Assembly (NCBI GenBank): GCA_018873245.2
Contig: JAEMBT020000001.1
Span: 15,044,220-15,108,219, forward strand
Source of the DNA: Archegozetes longisetosus
Lineage: Eukaryota > Arthropoda > Arachnida > Sarcoptiformes > Trhypochthoniidae
Length of the DNA stretch: 64,000 nucleotides
Direction of reading: 5' to 3'
Shown: positions 27,134 to 40,781 of the stretch, piece by piece
Position numbering within the stretch: the first letter of the stretch is position 1
Layout: every line of letters begins with the position of its first letter
Position numbers and translations under genes: made by a program
Notes under the pieces: model-generated
The model's input: the letters and a program-made list of their open reading frames with translations, nothing else
Databases searched by the model: none
Told to the model about the DNA's origin: nothing

Positions 27134-29391
27134 GTATAGTTTGAACTTTAAAATAGATGAAAAGTATGATGGATTGATATTGAGAAATGTATTTTGTCTT
27201 GATTTAAATGTAAAAAGTTGTGAAATTCTTAGAAAAGCATGAATTTAGTGCTAAAAATAGATTTTGATAAATTTACGATCAATTCTTTAGAATCTATTTA
27301 TATAAGAAAAAGTTACATCTATCTAAAAATGTGGCAATAATTTGTTGAACTAAATCTTTATTTATTTACCATGAGACATAATGTTCTAAACATTAAATGC
27401 TCACATCTTTGAGTCTGTTTTCCTAATTTAAACTAAGAATTTATAAACAATTGATCAAATGGTCTATAAATAATTGCGAAAATTCTAAAATAGCTCTGGA
27501 AACTAGCTCAAAGCTCAATTATTGTTTATAATCTATCATTTTCTATGCTTCCAAAAGATTGTCAAACTTTCATATATTGATCGATCGATCGATACTTCTT
27601 ACATCGTTGACAATTTTGCGATTATCAGTATAATTGATGAGCACATACATTGATACAAAGTTGATTGTTATCTATTGAATGCCCAATAAAATCGATCAGT
27701 TAATACTATAAGATGTGACGCGCTTTTCTTCTCTACAATCAATATTCTGATTCTTCAATATTCTAATTATTCAATATTCTGATTTGATTTGCGCGTTAGA
27801 TCGATTCCTATAATTAGTCCTCTTCAATGTCAACTTTCAAATTTTAAACAAACAACCAATCATAAGTTATGATTATATATTTGTTAGGAACTGAGAAATC
27901 TTATCAGAATAACCTCTGAATCTTCTTTGTTCAGTCGAATACATTTTCATCTTTATAGTTGGGTTTCTCTTGAGGTTAAAGAACATCTCTTATATGATTC
28001 CTGACCTAGGCTTATAAGAGAGATGTAATTGTCACATATCTATCGATTAGACGCTTCAAAAGACTGATATATTCTTTTATTTGAGAGCCAAACATGTAAT
28101 AAGAATTGATATATATTTTTTTTACAAAATTTTCTCTTAAGAAGTGTTCTAAATGCAGAGCCGCTTTTTGATATAGATTAGAAGAGAAAAGCTTTCTATT
28201 TGTTCGTTGAAATCACATCTATTGAAATAGCATAAAATTGAAATATTTGCATTCATACCAAATGATTTAGTCACTATGAATTTAGTTTTTTGATCAAATC
28301 TAAATGATTTTGATTTTGTAGTAGGCCTGTTATTGCTTTAAACTAGAATTAGAAGCATTCTTTAAAGTTATAAAAGTTATATTATGTATATATTTACGTC
28401 TGTTAAGCGTACAATGTTTTTAATCCTATAATAGTTTAATAATAGTACTTATTATTTGACTCATTTTCGTGTATGGATAATTAATAGTGACTACAATTAA
28501 TATGACTTTTGTATTGTGTTCTTCTAAACAGAACAATGCCTTTATTACTTCATAACACTTGAGTAGAGAATCAAAATGAATATATCTTTTCGCTATCATA
28601 ATAAATAATTAATTCAATCATTATGACCAAAACCAAATTAACTTTCATTATTATAGCATTGAATTGGCGAAGAATAATATAATGGATGAGTGTTTGACAT
28701 TTAGGAATGAACTGAGTTGAACATGTCCTACTTTTGTTTCTACACTTCAATCTTGTCGATAACCAGGTTTTTGTCCATAATCAAGTTTCAGCTTCATTCC
28801 AATATCAAAATTTTAAAATAGGAATTTTGCCAAATTCTAGCTTCGAGCCAAACTTTCAAATCTTGTTTTTCTCTTTTATTGTTCACTTTGACTGAAATCT
28901 ATAAAAAAGAAATAATCCTGAATGACCTTTGGATTCTTTACAAGTCTACATTTGGATTCTCGAAAACATAGTCGTCAAATTATAGTCTACTTCAAATTGC
29001 ATTCTCCTTTCAAACTCACTTTATGATTAAGCACTTTATGAAAAATAAACATTCAAATAATGTACTCAGAGCAGTCATAAATCAGATTATTTTTTTCCAG
29101 CTCAACAATTGCTAATTCATTCTTCTTATTAGTCTTTAGAATCTATTTAATCAACTTTCAGTTTTACATCTTTTTGTTTTCATGACAATCTTTGTGCTAA
29201 TTCTTGTTCTGACATTTAATGTAAATACTTTTTGAATTGAGTCATAATTATATAGTTTCTCTTATTACTTCCTCTAAGAATAAGATTCTTAGAGTTTTTA
29301 AAAAATAAATCACAAGTCACTAGTCATTTAAACTAAAAATGTTTACTCAAATACTATACTGAATTGAAATAATTTTTCAAATGAATTTCAG

Positions 29392-29610
29392 GTGAATTTG
29401 GACCCGAAGTTGCGAACAGCAATTATGCAAAACCTGTCAAACCCTAGCCGTAATGCGTTTGATGCGGCACAGCGCAAAATACAAGGTCTACTTGAATCTG
29501 ATGCCTATTTGCGGTTTCTTCAATCAGAACTTTACACTGACTTAATTTGCCACGAGACTAATCAACCAAAAACATCACCAAAATCTGTCGCTCAGTCTGA
29601 AGACTCTTGA
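29392..29610 (+). CDS. RGS gene terminal exon H: RGS domain, second half
   Basis: The acceptor AATTTCAG|GTG continues EVNLDPKLRT across the junction. The Asn of EVNL is the conserved Galpha-contacting residue of the family (Asn128 in RGS4). The exon then encodes FDAAQRKIQGLLESDAYLRF and LQSELYTDL, with the Leu, Asp and Arg of the last contact helix kept, so the protein looks catalytically competent. A short hydrophilic tail (about 18 residues) ends with TGA at 29,608-29,610. Exons B to H sum to 484 codons plus stop. Sequence features point to the R4/RZ group; no exact orthologue is claimed. Confidence 0.95.
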   Translation: MNLDPKLRTAIMQNLSNPSRNAFDAAQRKIQGLLESDAYLRFLQSELYTDLICHETNQPKTSPKSVAQSEDS

Positions 29611-29632
29611 ATTTTAACGGACATTATCTTAT

Positions 29633-29638
29633 AATAAA
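29633..29638 (+). promoter_or_regulatory. Candidate polyadenylation signal of the RGS gene
   Basis: AATAAA lies 23 bases after the stop codon. Another AATAAA is near 29,870. In DNA this AT-rich the hexamer is common, so the assignment rests only on position. Confidence 0.4.
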
Positions 29639-30333
29639 TAGATCTCTAATCATCGAAATTATTTCACATCAATTCATTACTTCATTGTTGAGACTTTTAT
29701 ATGAAACTAGAATTGAATTAATGAAGAAAAAGCCCGAACTCTATCTCGCATACTATGAAACACTTAACGATACCTTAACTGAGAAGAAGAGAAACTTTTA
29801 ATTGAATTCTAATTTGAAAATAATTAGATTTTGTCTTCTTCTTCATACCATAAGTGCGAATATTTGTGCAATAAAGGCAAAAGTGGTAATATTGCTATTA
29901 TTTCTTCTCCAAATATATGTGCGCTCGTCTTCTCTGGTCTATTTGGGTCTTGTTTTGTCTTCTTTTATATACAGTAAATATATTTCGATCTTTTCAACAA
30001 AAACTAAGTTATTTGCAGCAAATCATTTTCTTTCTTCATCTCTTATTATTGGTCGCCAATCATTTGCTGCGATGCCTTTTCTCGACCTTTTTCATACTTA
30101 ATCCATTAGTTCTAAAGAAGTGTTGCGGGACAGCACTTACTAATTGGTCGAAAATCACTGATGCCAACAAATATTGTATGCTTAGAAAAGTTCAACTTTT
30201 GATCAACGATCAAATTAAGTAAATATTATATATGAGACAATGTTTTATAAGTGTAAGACATCTAAAACCCTAACCTATTCTTCATTTGTAAAACTTTGCA
30301 CTCATGTCTTAACTAGGATAAAGCTAACCAATA

Positions 30334-30537
30334 CAGTCTGGCCCGGTTATTGGCAACTCGTTTATTGGCAAACCCGTTTGTTAGCAAATCATTTATTAAG
30401 TACCAGCCAATCCAATCACATGCTAGAATTGGGATATAGGCCTAGCTGGTTATAGGCAATCCCTGCTACAGGCAACTCTCGTTAAAGGCAACCTATTTCC
30501 TACGCACTGATCAGTTGCCTATAACCGGGTCAGACTG
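30334..30537. mobile_element. pogo/Tigger-like MITE
   Basis: The left end is CAGTCTGGCCCGGTTATTGG and the right end is its near-perfect complement ending CCGGGTCAGACTG, giving 24-bp terminal inverted repeats. TA precedes the left end, as expected for Tc1/mariner-pogo insertion; the right TA is not preserved (AAACTA follows). The interior consists of repeated GGCAACTCG / TTATTGGCAAA segments and their complements. At 204 bp with no coding capacity, it is non-autonomous. Confidence 0.7.
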
Positions 30538-31971
30538 AAACTATAAAAATGACATATTATTGTTAAAATGAATACTAGAAAAACATGACTGTTAACTCGA
30601 AGTATTATCATTTTATGGTAAATATTTTAGTCTTTCTATTATAATATACAAATGGAGTATACCTTTTAATGGTTTACTGTTATAAATGTGCATAATTATT
30701 AGATTTGACAATTGTATAGTTAATTAAACCTTTGAAAAAACCTATTGTGCCATAATATTTATAAATTGACCAACAAAGCACACTAACTAATGTTATTCCC
30801 TTCAATTATGCAGTTTGTTAAACAACTAAAAGTTGCCGCAATATATGTAAACTGTTTATAGTTTGCGTTCATTTCTTTTCTACAGTAATAATAAATTATT
30901 CAAACAGATCTTAGTATTTAATAATTGGGTCATAGGCTGGTTAGAAACGAGCTCAGAGGCTGCTATCTATCTCCTGCTTCTTATCTACTATGACTAGCTT
31001 AGGATTGACAAAATACATAAAAACTGAATCAAAATATATAAAAACTGAATCAAAATATATAAAAACTGAATCGAAACTTGTTTCTTTATGTTTCATCTTA
31101 CTTATTGAAACTCATCTTACTTATTTTGACCAAAGATAAGCTGCAGGATTCGTAGAATTCTTCTCAACTCGTTATAGCAGCCGATTATACAATTATAGTT
31201 TAGATGATGAATATTTTGTCTTTAGTCTGAGCCCTGATAACAATACTTATAATCTTTATTGACTTTCATTGTATCACTTGTGTCCATATTTACATAATAC
31301 TTGATTCTCAGAATTTTCTCACTTTATTTGTTTTGTTTTTGGATCACAACCAGAAATATAGTGCAATAATTTTATGGTCCAATTATTAGATCCTTCATAT
31401 GCAACAACCATTGATGTGAACAAAATTTTTACCTTTTCTTCTTTTCTATTAAGTCAACAACTTTTTGTTCAAAACAAATTAAACTTCATTTTTGTATAAA
31501 ATCTCATAAATCTGTTCATTTTCTAACTTGTTTCAAGTTATTTTTCAAATTGATTATGAATTTAGTTTTTTTTTTCATGATTAAAGAATGCAAACAAATC
31601 GAACAAACTATAAAATGCGACTACTTTTCTTCATCAAAAAGTAGATCTAATTGACGACTACATCATTATTACGCAATACATGTTTTCTAAGTATACTCTC
31701 TGATGAAATCAGTTCGAAATGTATTTCTATGAATCAATATTAGCTAAACAAACAGAATCTGTACTTAAGCCTTAGTCAATATATTGATTCACGTCTTAAA
31801 TATAATGGTATCGCGTGCAACAATATGAAAATCACCGCCTAATCACCTTAATTGTAGATTGCTTATAAATGCCATGCAATCTAAATTTAATACGTTATTC
31901 TAAAGACTATTGAGCACACAATTATATGCGTGCTATGCAAGTTATAGCTCGGTCACTTTAAAACGATGCAT

Positions 31972-32035
31972 AGCAACGAGAAGTAATGCGTAGCAACGAA
32001 AGGTCATGCGTAGCAACGAGAAGTCATGCGTTCTT
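31972..32035. repeat. 20-bp tandem repeat (ATGCGTAGCAACGAGAAGTC)
   Basis: Three to four imperfect copies of ATGCGTAGCAACGAGAAGT. A related CGCGTAGCAACTT fragment occurs near 33,423. Confidence 0.85.
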
Positions 32036-32727
32036 ATGAGAATATTCCTATTTTCTCTTATAATGTCAAATTCAATTCCTAATTATTTTAGACTAAATAG
32101 AGGATCACAATTAAAAATTAAGCTCAAATTGATAAGCATGACTGGGAGGATAATCATAGCTTAGGTACTTTTCTTGTACCCGCGCATCTTTTTAAGTAAG
32201 TCTCTGTACTGTCAATTGAAATCAGGTCTATTCTTCCTACTAACTCATTCATAATTCTATTTGCTCTAAGATAAAAAGGACTTTAGTAATATTGCACTTT
32301 TGTGTATAGTATTTCATTGATAGCTTAAGTTTTTGCAATTGCAAATAGACTTTAGAACAACCATTGAGTCATCGAAACTGAAGTTATATTCACGTCTCAG
32401 TTCATTCGACATCATTTATTCAATTATAAAAGCATTAAAGAAGTTCAAATTGAAGCCTATGTTTCATTTTTTCAACTTGTCTATAGTAAGGACTTGTATG
32501 AACTGATTATAACGATCGAGTACGTAACAGAGTTCATATCTAAGCGATTCTTATCATATTTCCTAATTCTGTATTAAGTCTAACGTATATAATATCTCAA
32601 ATGACAATCATATTATTGATAAAACTAGTGACTGAAAGTTAATGTTAATCTAATGAAAATGTAACTAATTTTTATGATATTTTGAGAACAACAGTATTTA
32701 TTAGAGAAAAGCATAAGAAATGAGATG

Positions 32728-32729
<2 letters not shown>

Positions 32730-32765
<36 letters not shown>
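32730..32765. repeat. (GA)n microsatellite
   Basis: An uninterrupted GA run of about 35 bp in intergenic DNA. Confidence 0.95.
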
Positions 32766-32767
<2 letters not shown>

Positions 32768-34768
32768 ACTTAATAGAAATGACTTTACTAAACAGATAAT
32801 TTTATTTTGATGAGTATTCAAATTCATTGAAGTGAATATTTTTTCAGAGTGCATAATTATAGTTACAGTAAGTCATAGTAAGCCTTATATACATAAATTA
32901 TAATTTGTATATCAGACTCAAGATAATTATTAATCATATGAACCACTGACGAGTAAGATATTCAGCTCATTATTTTGTGAATCGCGCTCAAACTTCTATA
33001 GAGTAGTGCCTATAATTGAGGTCAAAGTTCACTAAATGTCAAGATATGTGTAGTATTTTAGTTACGTAACTGTCTTATCCATTCGGAGCTCGTGTTTTGC
33101 TATCGATTTTATGATATCCTACAGTATATTCCCTTTCAGGCTAAACATTCTGTGTTTGGAAACGAAGGCACAATTGCACTAAAATTGCATAATACACCTA
33201 AAGGCATTTGTACCGAAATGTTAACATTAATGCCTACTAGATTTGACGCATTGTTCGTTCCTTAAGCAGCTATTTTTAGATTGCAAAGCTAAAGTGTTAA
33301 CGTATTAATTTTATTTATAATTGCACTCTTATTGATTAGAAAATTGTAAGTTTAGAAAAGTTTTCATGTTTCAATAGTAACTCTATTGTTAAGTATTTCT
33401 ATAAGACATAGGAACGAGTTGTCGCGTAGCAACTTATAAATTCAATATCTCTTCATTATAATGCAAATAATGTATGGATTTTAATATTTTTCAAATAACT
33501 TCTATTTTAAAGGCTTTTCAAATGCACTCTCAACTAATGCAACACTTTTTCTCTCGTGATTCAAACTCCAATATCACTGTAATCACTAGAAGTTACCTGT
33601 GATCAAAAGTTGTGCACTTAGAGTGAGCATAAGGTAGAAATAACTGTGTTCGTAGTCAATTATAGTTACCAATTTAATCTATCATTTCGTATTATTATAA
33701 ATCTCAAGGCAAATAAATTTATCTAAAAATTGGTTAAAAGAAATGATTTATGATTGAAAAGACAAGTTATTGACCCAGTGTATGCGAAGTGAATAACTAG
33801 GTTTCTTCCATGAACCAAACAAACCCATGAGGAATGCATTTGTTTCAATATTTGTTTCAATATTTGTTTCAATGAATAGTTAGCCTCTATCTATTACATT
33901 TGACGCAAACTAATTGAAAACTTTTATCTAATTTTTGTTCAAAAGCTCTTCAGTTCAGTGAATGCATGTTTTATACAAATAATACGACTTAATAAATAGA
34001 TTTGCTTCAAAGGAATGTTTATTTTTTCAAATAAAAAGTTATTAATAGAGTATCACAAGCTTTCATTTATTCAGAAACAATTGAAACAGAGATATAAAAG
34101 GCGTTATGACGTGTGATGAAGCAAGTGGAGGAGGAAAGGGTAGAGGCCCCTCAGCTTCAACAATAGGTTTAAAAACGTGATTTGACAAAATGAAAATTGA
34201 CTTTATGGAAATGAAATTGACTTCAGTTGTAGAATACTCGTATAACTGAATAGAATATGAATATTAAGCTGAGAGTCATACTAACTTTCACGTAGCTTCA
34301 ACTTTCACGTAGCTTCAACTTTCACGTAGCTTCAATTTTCACGCAGCATCAGCTTCACGCAGCTTACCTAACTTAATCAAACAAAACACTAAATTGTGTC
34401 TCTCACTTTAAGTTTCTGGCTTCGCTAATCCTCTAGCATTTGATTTCAAACTCATTTTGTATCCAGTTTAATTATGAAACATCAATTTTTTAAAGCTCTT
34501 TGTTGCCCAGATAAACATTAAGATCAAAGCATAAACAAAATTGTATATGACGTGAATGAAAGGAGAATGAGTAAAAAGTTCAATAAGTAAAAGTTAAGTC
34601 AAAAATTCATTTCAACTCATTCATAATGAAAGTAGAGGTCACTTGGTTCACTTCAAGTATATTTGATTGTCGAGAATTGATTCATTAGAAATCCAGTGTT
34701 CACTTTGGACGTGTTAAAACTTAATATAAAGTCTAATTAAATTTGAGGTCATTTTTCATGATTTAGTT

Positions 34769-34892
34769 ATGAATATATTTGTATTAATTGGTATAAAATT
34801 AATTGTTTTAACTGTTTTATTGTTGAACAATGGTTTTAATTGTGATGACAGTTTCAGTCAAAGCTATGACCTCGAAAATGATCAACAATTTG
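34769..34892 (+). CDS. EAR-repeat secreted protein, exon 1: signal peptide
   Basis: The ATG at 34,769 starts MNIFVLIGIKLIVLTVLLL followed by NNGFNCDD, a typical signal peptide with cleavage expected near residues 20-25. The exon ends TTT G|gtaaat in phase 1. I chose this start because it is the only upstream Met giving a hydrophobic leader, and because it joins in frame through two consistent introns to the long ORF. Confidence 0.85.
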
Positions 34893-34961
34893 GTAAATAT
34901 CAATCAAATTAGTTATCAATCATTTAGTTTAATATTGTTTTTCTCTTATTCCTAATCAAAG

Positions 34962-35110
34962 CAAACTTTAAGCATAATTTCGACTCATTGGCTGCACAAT
35001 TATTGAAATCGTTGAAAATTGCACATAAATTAGACCGAAGTGAAGAACTGGTTCGTCAGAAAAGATCAGCTCAGTATAGGTCATCGAATGTCAATCCATT
35101 CTTTGATAAG
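34962..35110 (+). CDS. EAR-repeat secreted protein, exon 2: propeptide with furin-type site
   Basis: The acceptor CTAATCAAAG|CA and donor GATAAG|gtattc give 149 nt and join both neighbours in phase. It encodes an amphipathic helix (FDSLAAQLLKSLKIAHKL) followed by RSEELVRQKRSAQYR. RQKR (about residues 73-76) fits the R-X-K/R-R furin consensus, so the mature protein may begin near Ser77 (inference). Confidence 0.82.
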
Positions 35111-35179
35111 GTATTCATTAATTAATAAGTTTTCTGATTCTAAAATAATTATCATTTTGTGTAATCACTTCATGAATAG

Positions 35180-38100
35180 GGTGTCCATCGCTTGCGAGGA
35201 ATCGTTCCATTGTTTCCAACATGTTCTCTATCTCTAGACTTCAAAACAATTGAATTTTATGGTCAGACATACGGCATATGTGTTTCAGCGCAATCACATG
35301 TGGGTCCCGCAAAAGTAACGGTCGGTCCGATCACTCGGAACGGTTGGGAACCCAACAGAATCTCATGGAATGTAATCGAACCGCAAAACATCGTTTCATT
35401 TGTAGACGAAGACAAAGACACAAAAGAACGCAATCTTTATGTTCTGGTCGCAGACTCAGGCAGTCGTGACGGTACAGATGTTGTTGTGATTAATAAATAC
35501 AATCAGAGAATAACCAAAGAGCAGCACACTGTCAACAGTCGATATCCAACAGCAATAGCCGTTTGGAAGTCCAGAACAGATCATACATACCATTTGGCGA
35601 TCGCTAACTCTCACGGACCTGATGGGACGCAAAGTTATAAGTCGGAAACATTTACGTATAACTGGATGGGAACCTATTTTGATGAGTACTCATCGATGAC
35701 CACATATTTTGTGAAAGACATTTGCGCTTTTAATATACACAGCAATGAATTTCTAGCGATTGCTAACTATAAAGCAGGTCCTAATATAATACAAATTGAT
35801 TCAGAGATATTTAAATTGGATATCGACAGAAAGAAATGGCGAACCTTTCAACGAATTCGTACATTTGGTGCCGTAGACTGGGAGTTCTTCACATTTGGTT
35901 CTGACAAGGATGAAGAATATTTTTTGGCAGTGGCTAACAGTTTTGATACGAGTCATGGTCGCACTGTATTTGAAGTGAATTCAGTGATTTATAAGTTCTC
36001 AGACGACAAGTTCGTTCCGTTTCAATGTCTACCAACAGTTGGTGCGACTCAAATCAAGACATTTAAGGGCAGAAACGGGGAGTTTGTGTTAGCGGTTTCC
36101 AATATGTATGAATCGGTGCATCTCTACCAATACAACGGATGGCATTTCGTCGAGACTAGAGTTCAGTACACAGGTGGTGTAATGAGTCCTGGGGTGGCAT
36201 CTCTTCATTTCGATTATCTTCCATTCGAAAGATCAGGTGTCCTGTTTGTAAGCAATCCTCGACACCCTTCGGGATTCATGTTTAAAATGGATTTCGTTCA
36301 CGAAAACCCACTCGGAGAGTGGCACAACCGAAGTCTTGGTTGGTGTCAAAATACTCATAATGAGGTGTCGCGTTCCGGTACAGACAATTTGATGCCACAA
36401 TTCAAAGATGTTTATTATGTCGACCAAGCAGAACCGATTGTTATCAATGACTTAGTTGTGGGCGATTTGGTGACTGATTCTTTGTCAACACCCGTATTAG
36501 TGGATGAATCGAATGGCGATGAATTTAGTCATAAAATGATCGAAGACTTGATTAGATTGGATCAAGAAATCAATGCAGTGGAGGCAAAAATAGCAGAAAT
36601 AATAGATTTATTGACACATGCATTGCGTACAGATGGAGAACAAGTAGTAACCGCTTCTTATACTTTCAAATCAGTTGACTTCGAATGTAGACCTGAAGAC
36701 GAGTGTCATGTGAGACAAGTAAACACTCAAACACTAAATAACGATAATGTTCTCAATTTAGCCGAAGATATATTACCGCTAAATATTGATCATGAAATTC
36801 CCCACCCAATGCATTTCGAGAATCTTCGTGTGGATAAAGATGTGATTCTGAATGGATTAATAAATGGTTTGAATACGAGTCATATCGTGACACGACATGG
36901 AAGTCATGATATAATCGCCAGAAAGACTTTTACAAATACTGTTACTGCAAATGAAGTAATTGTCGAACATTTTGTCAATGAAAAATTGATCAGTCCTTCG
37001 ACTGTATTGCTGACAGATCGCGATCAATTCATCAACAATACCATTAAATTCGATGATAACATCAGAGTCGCTAACTTGCAAGTGAACGGACCCATTGATG
37101 GTATAAATATCGACGTGTTTTATAACGAACTCGTGACTAAAGATAGCGATCATATCATTATTGGAGATAAACATTTTAAGCAATTGGAAATAAACGATCT
37201 TCATATGAGACCTGGAGCTACCATTGATGGCATAGATATAATGAAGATATGGAATGATGTGATGTGGACTTATGCTGATCAGGACATAGTGGCTCCAATC
37301 AATTTCACTGATATAACCATTGATCGAAACTTGTTTGTTGACGGATTGATAAATGGTATTAGAATTCCAAACGACATTCTTCTCACAAATCAAAACGCAC
37401 TCATTACTGGAAACAAACAATTCTCGAGTGCTGTCAAAATAGATAATGTAGAAATTTTGCATTCAATTAATGGGATCGGTTTAGTTGGAATGAATAGGGG
37501 ATGGAATAATCAGTTGGATCTTATGATCAAATCCAAAATGCAAACTATAGTTGGGCCCAAAGTGTTTAATCAAATGCATTTGGGAGGTCATAGTTTGGTT
37601 GCAGGAACGGTTGATGGCGTCAAGTTATCTGAACTGAAGAGAATTCTATTATTTAAGAATAGTTCACTTCATTTCGATAGCTTAGAAATTAATGGAAATG
37701 TTTATTTTGATGGAGGACTAAAAGTTATGAATGACATTTCTGGATTCAAAATAGAAGATCTTTATACAAAGACATTGAAATTGAATGACAGCAATATACC
37801 TTTGTTTCCACATTTGCGAATCAATTTTGCAGACATGAATTCACTCAACTGTTACTCAATCAATGGCCTGAATATCGGTTTGTTTTGTATTGGTTTAAAA
37901 CTGAATCAAAATAACGATTTTGTCTTTTTAGGCACTGACTTAATGACTAAACAAAGCCCTCAACTGATATCTGGTCGTAAAAATTTTGTTAATGGTGTTA
38001 AAATGGACGAAGACTTTCATGTGAAGTCGATTAATGGGGTTGATTTAGGTTTCATAAACGACACTCTAATGCATGGAGGCGAACAAATTATAACTGGAGA

Positions 38101-38768
38101 AAAAGTGTTTGTCGGAGACCTTTTGGTCGATGATTTGAGAGTTAAAAACATAAACAACATATCAATGGATGATATCGTACTTTTAAATAGAGATGAGACC
38201 ATAACTGCGCCTAAAGTTTTGAATGATGTTCAGGTTTTGGGCGATTTGAATATCGATAGTTTGGAAACTCCAGTAGTAAATGGAGTCGATTTGCGCGAAC
38301 TTTACACAAATAGCCTTTTGTTCGATAGACCTCAAGTAGTGACTGGAAGACTAAATGTTGCCTCCATTTTGATTCCTAAAGGAAGTAATTTGGAAACTAA
38401 ATCAGTAAATGGTATTGATTTGCATCAATTGATGTCTGATGCAGTGCTCGTAGACGTTCCGCAAACTATTTTTGGTGAGAAAATTTTTAGGGCTCCGATA
38501 ACTATAGGCCACATCAAGTTTTCAAACAGTTTTGATAACGTGACCGATTGGGACATCAAACAAAATTGGATGTTACAAGACGTCAGTCAAATAGTTAATG
38601 CAAACTTAATTTTCGACAATAATGTTGTCGTGAATCACGATATACTAATGAGAAACCCAACTATTAATAATATAAACTTGAATTTACTGAACAATAATAC
38701 TGTGAAAATAGACGAACCGACTGTAATTCACGGCCCAACTCAATTCAGCGGACAAGTAGTTTCTGACG
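35180..38768 (+). CDS. EAR-repeat secreted protein, exon 3: EAR propeller, coil and repeat array
   Basis: This 3,589-nt exon encodes most of a predicted 2,123-residue protein. Residues about 105-470 form EAR/EPTP-like repeats: blocks such as EFLAIANYKAG, SEIFKLDIDRKKWRTFQRI and TFGAVDWEFFTFGSDKDEEY recur with ISWNVIEP and VHLYQYNGWHFVE. EAR repeats fold as a seven-bladed beta-propeller in extracellular proteins (family knowledge). Next comes a short coil, LIRLDQEINAVEAKIAEIID (about residues 550-575), and two Cys in FECRPEDECH. From about residue 630 a degenerate repeat of 50-60 residues starts, each unit with an xINGIDI/L element, an LYxxxLLxD element and an xxITGxKxF element. Function is unknown; an extracellular matrix, cuticle or eggshell role is possible but not shown. 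Confidence 0.93.
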
Positions 38769-38846
38769 GTATGTCTAGGTTTTCAAAGTTATTTTGATTA
38801 ATGTTGAATTCATATTAAATTTATGCTAAACATGCATCGTTTTCAG

Positions 38847-40723
38847 GTCATATTGATTTAAGAGGTCGAATGCAAGGCATAGATCTGGACAAAGAGGCGA
38901 TTACTCTAAATGGAAATCATAGAATCAATGGTCGAATTCATTTTGCAAATGGTTTTGAAGTTGACGAAAATCTTAATGTTAATGGAACTATTGATGAAGT
39001 AGTTGTCGAAGAATTGTGTCGTTATGCAGTTCGCAAAAATAGCAATCAAGTGATCACTGGACCGACTAGCGTTTCGGGAAATGTTATATTCAAAGGTCCA
39101 CTAACTGTTGGTTCAGGAGTGAATGGTATTAATATCGAAGGATTTTATAGGAGTGTTGTTAAAGTGGATGAACCGGCAAATCTTAAAGGCATAAAGAAAT
39201 TCAAAAACTTGATTCTTGTCGGACCTGTTGCTGTGAAGGGATCTATTGCTGGCGTTGATATCAATCAGTTATTCAACAAGTATATGAGTTTAACTCGTGA
39301 TCAAGTCATCAATTCGAGAGTAGTCTTCATGAATAACTTGAATATTAATAAGGACTTAATAGTTAACGGAAATCTGATTACACAGAATGGTTTGATTAAT
39401 GGAATAAATTTGCCACAATTGGACGCAACTGTTCTCAAGACATATGGCAACCAAATAATTAGTGGAGATTTCATTTTTGAAGATAATGTTCACTTTGGTC
39501 AGCAATTAAATATTCTTAATCACAAACTTAATAATATTGATTTAAATAGAGATTTAATGCTTAAGGGAAGGAATAATATATTGACTGCACCCAAAGTATT
39601 TGCTGAGGATATAAATGTGAACAACAATTTAGACATAACAGATGGCAAGACTATTCAAGACGTTGATGTTTCAGAAATGGCAAAACACTCTGTGATGAAA
39701 GTTGACAGAAAATACAATATATTGGGTAACAAGCATTTCAATAGTTTAGAAGTAGATCATCTGCGTGTTGGACTCATTAATGGTGTAGATATGTCCAATA
39801 GAAGTGTTCTCGTCAATTATGGAAATCAACAAATCTTTGGAACTAAAATCATTAAAAATCACTTGACTGTCAGTTCCGAAATCAACGCGAATAACATCAA
39901 CGGCATAAATATTGGACAATTATCCCAAAGACTCGTTCTTAAAGGTTATAACAATACGATTAGTTCTTTTAAGAAATTCAATTCGCTTACTGTCCATAAT
40001 GTGCACGCCTTTGGGAAAGTCGATGGCGTAGATGTTAACGAATTGAATTATTTTATTGGACTTCCAGTTGATTTACTTGACTTAAGACTACAACTGATGG
40101 ATATGGACGAAAAAATTGATTTACTTGAGAGGGCTTTTGAAAATCAGGCAATCGATTTGGCATATTATCAGTTGATTCAATCTTTACCTTCAGGTCAATT
40201 ACTTGACTCCTATTATAACTTTAAAACAAAATCTCATCACTTATTCATTTCTGGCCACTATTTGAATAATGGTTGTCAAGAAATCGAAGTCTACGAACAC
40301 TCGATCTATTCCTCAAATAATGGTTTGAATTTAGCACGAAAATTGTACGCAATCGATGCCAGTTCGATGACAATTTTCACACTAAATGGTTATCTATTTG
40401 TATTGATATCAAATTCGAGAATAGGTGTGATACCTGATTGCTTGAAACAAAATCCTTCGACACACGTATCACAATATGGAAGCGGTCCAGCAATTAGTCA
40501 AGTGTTTCGACTGAACGAACGCAATGAATATCAACAGATAGCTCTGATTCATTCCGAACCCGTATTAGAAATGAAAGTGATTCAAGACCAATACATAACT
40601 CCATGTATTGTGTTCGTAATACCTGTGGCTAATGGAGTTTTGGGACATCCAATAGTGATTTGTATGGATAATAACGGAAACTTCAACCCTAGAGAAACGC
40701 TTCCTCTGCCAGGAACAGATCAG
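38847..40723 (+). CDS. EAR-repeat secreted protein, exon 4: repeat array continued and second coil
   Basis: The acceptor CGTTTTCAG|GTC and donor GATCAG|gtattt give 1,877 nt, phases matching exons 3 and 5. The repeat array continues (VNGINIEGFYRSVV, VDEPANLKGIKKF, NQIISGDFIFEDNVHFGQ, NNINGINIGQLSQRLVLKG) to about residue 1,690. A second short coil follows (DLRLQLMDMDEKIDLLERAF), then a C-terminal EAR-like region with HHLFISGHYLNNGCQEIEVY and LNGYLFVLISNSR. The layout mirrors the N-terminus: propeller, coil, array, coil, propeller. Reading past the donor gives an ORF to 40,834, which would be an intron-retention product. Confidence 0.92.
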
Positions 40724-40781
40724 GTATTTGTTAAAATGAAGTCTATCTTAATGATTTTGTATATTGTTTCGTATTATATAG

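Larger units (their letters stand above)
29640..34768. other. Intergenic region between the RGS gene and the EAR-repeat gene
   Basis: No convincing gene is visible; overlapping short ORFs at 29,600-30,450 lack coding features. It contains a pogo-like MITE at 30,334-30,537, a 20-bp tandem repeat near 31,010-31,073, a 20-bp repeat near 31,972-32,035, a GA microsatellite at 32,730-32,765, a 14-bp repeat at 33,843-33,872 and a 17-bp repeat near 34,287-34,340 (AACTTTCACGTAGCTTC). The promoter of the next gene must lie in the last part. Confidence 0.6.

Noticed and set aside
29607..30455. Chain of four overlapping plus-strand ORFs after the RGS stop codon
   Set aside because: Low-complexity hydrophobic translations of AT-rich DNA with no domain; the RGS frame closes at 29,610 and a polyadenylation signal follows.
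31972..32035. CRISPR-like direct repeats
   Set aside because: Units are contiguous, without spacers, and the window is animal nuclear DNA; this is a minisatellite.
36857..37462. 201-codon minus-strand ORF inside the EAR-repeat gene
   Set aside because: A shadow of the plus-strand repeat array, whose codon pattern keeps the antisense frame open.
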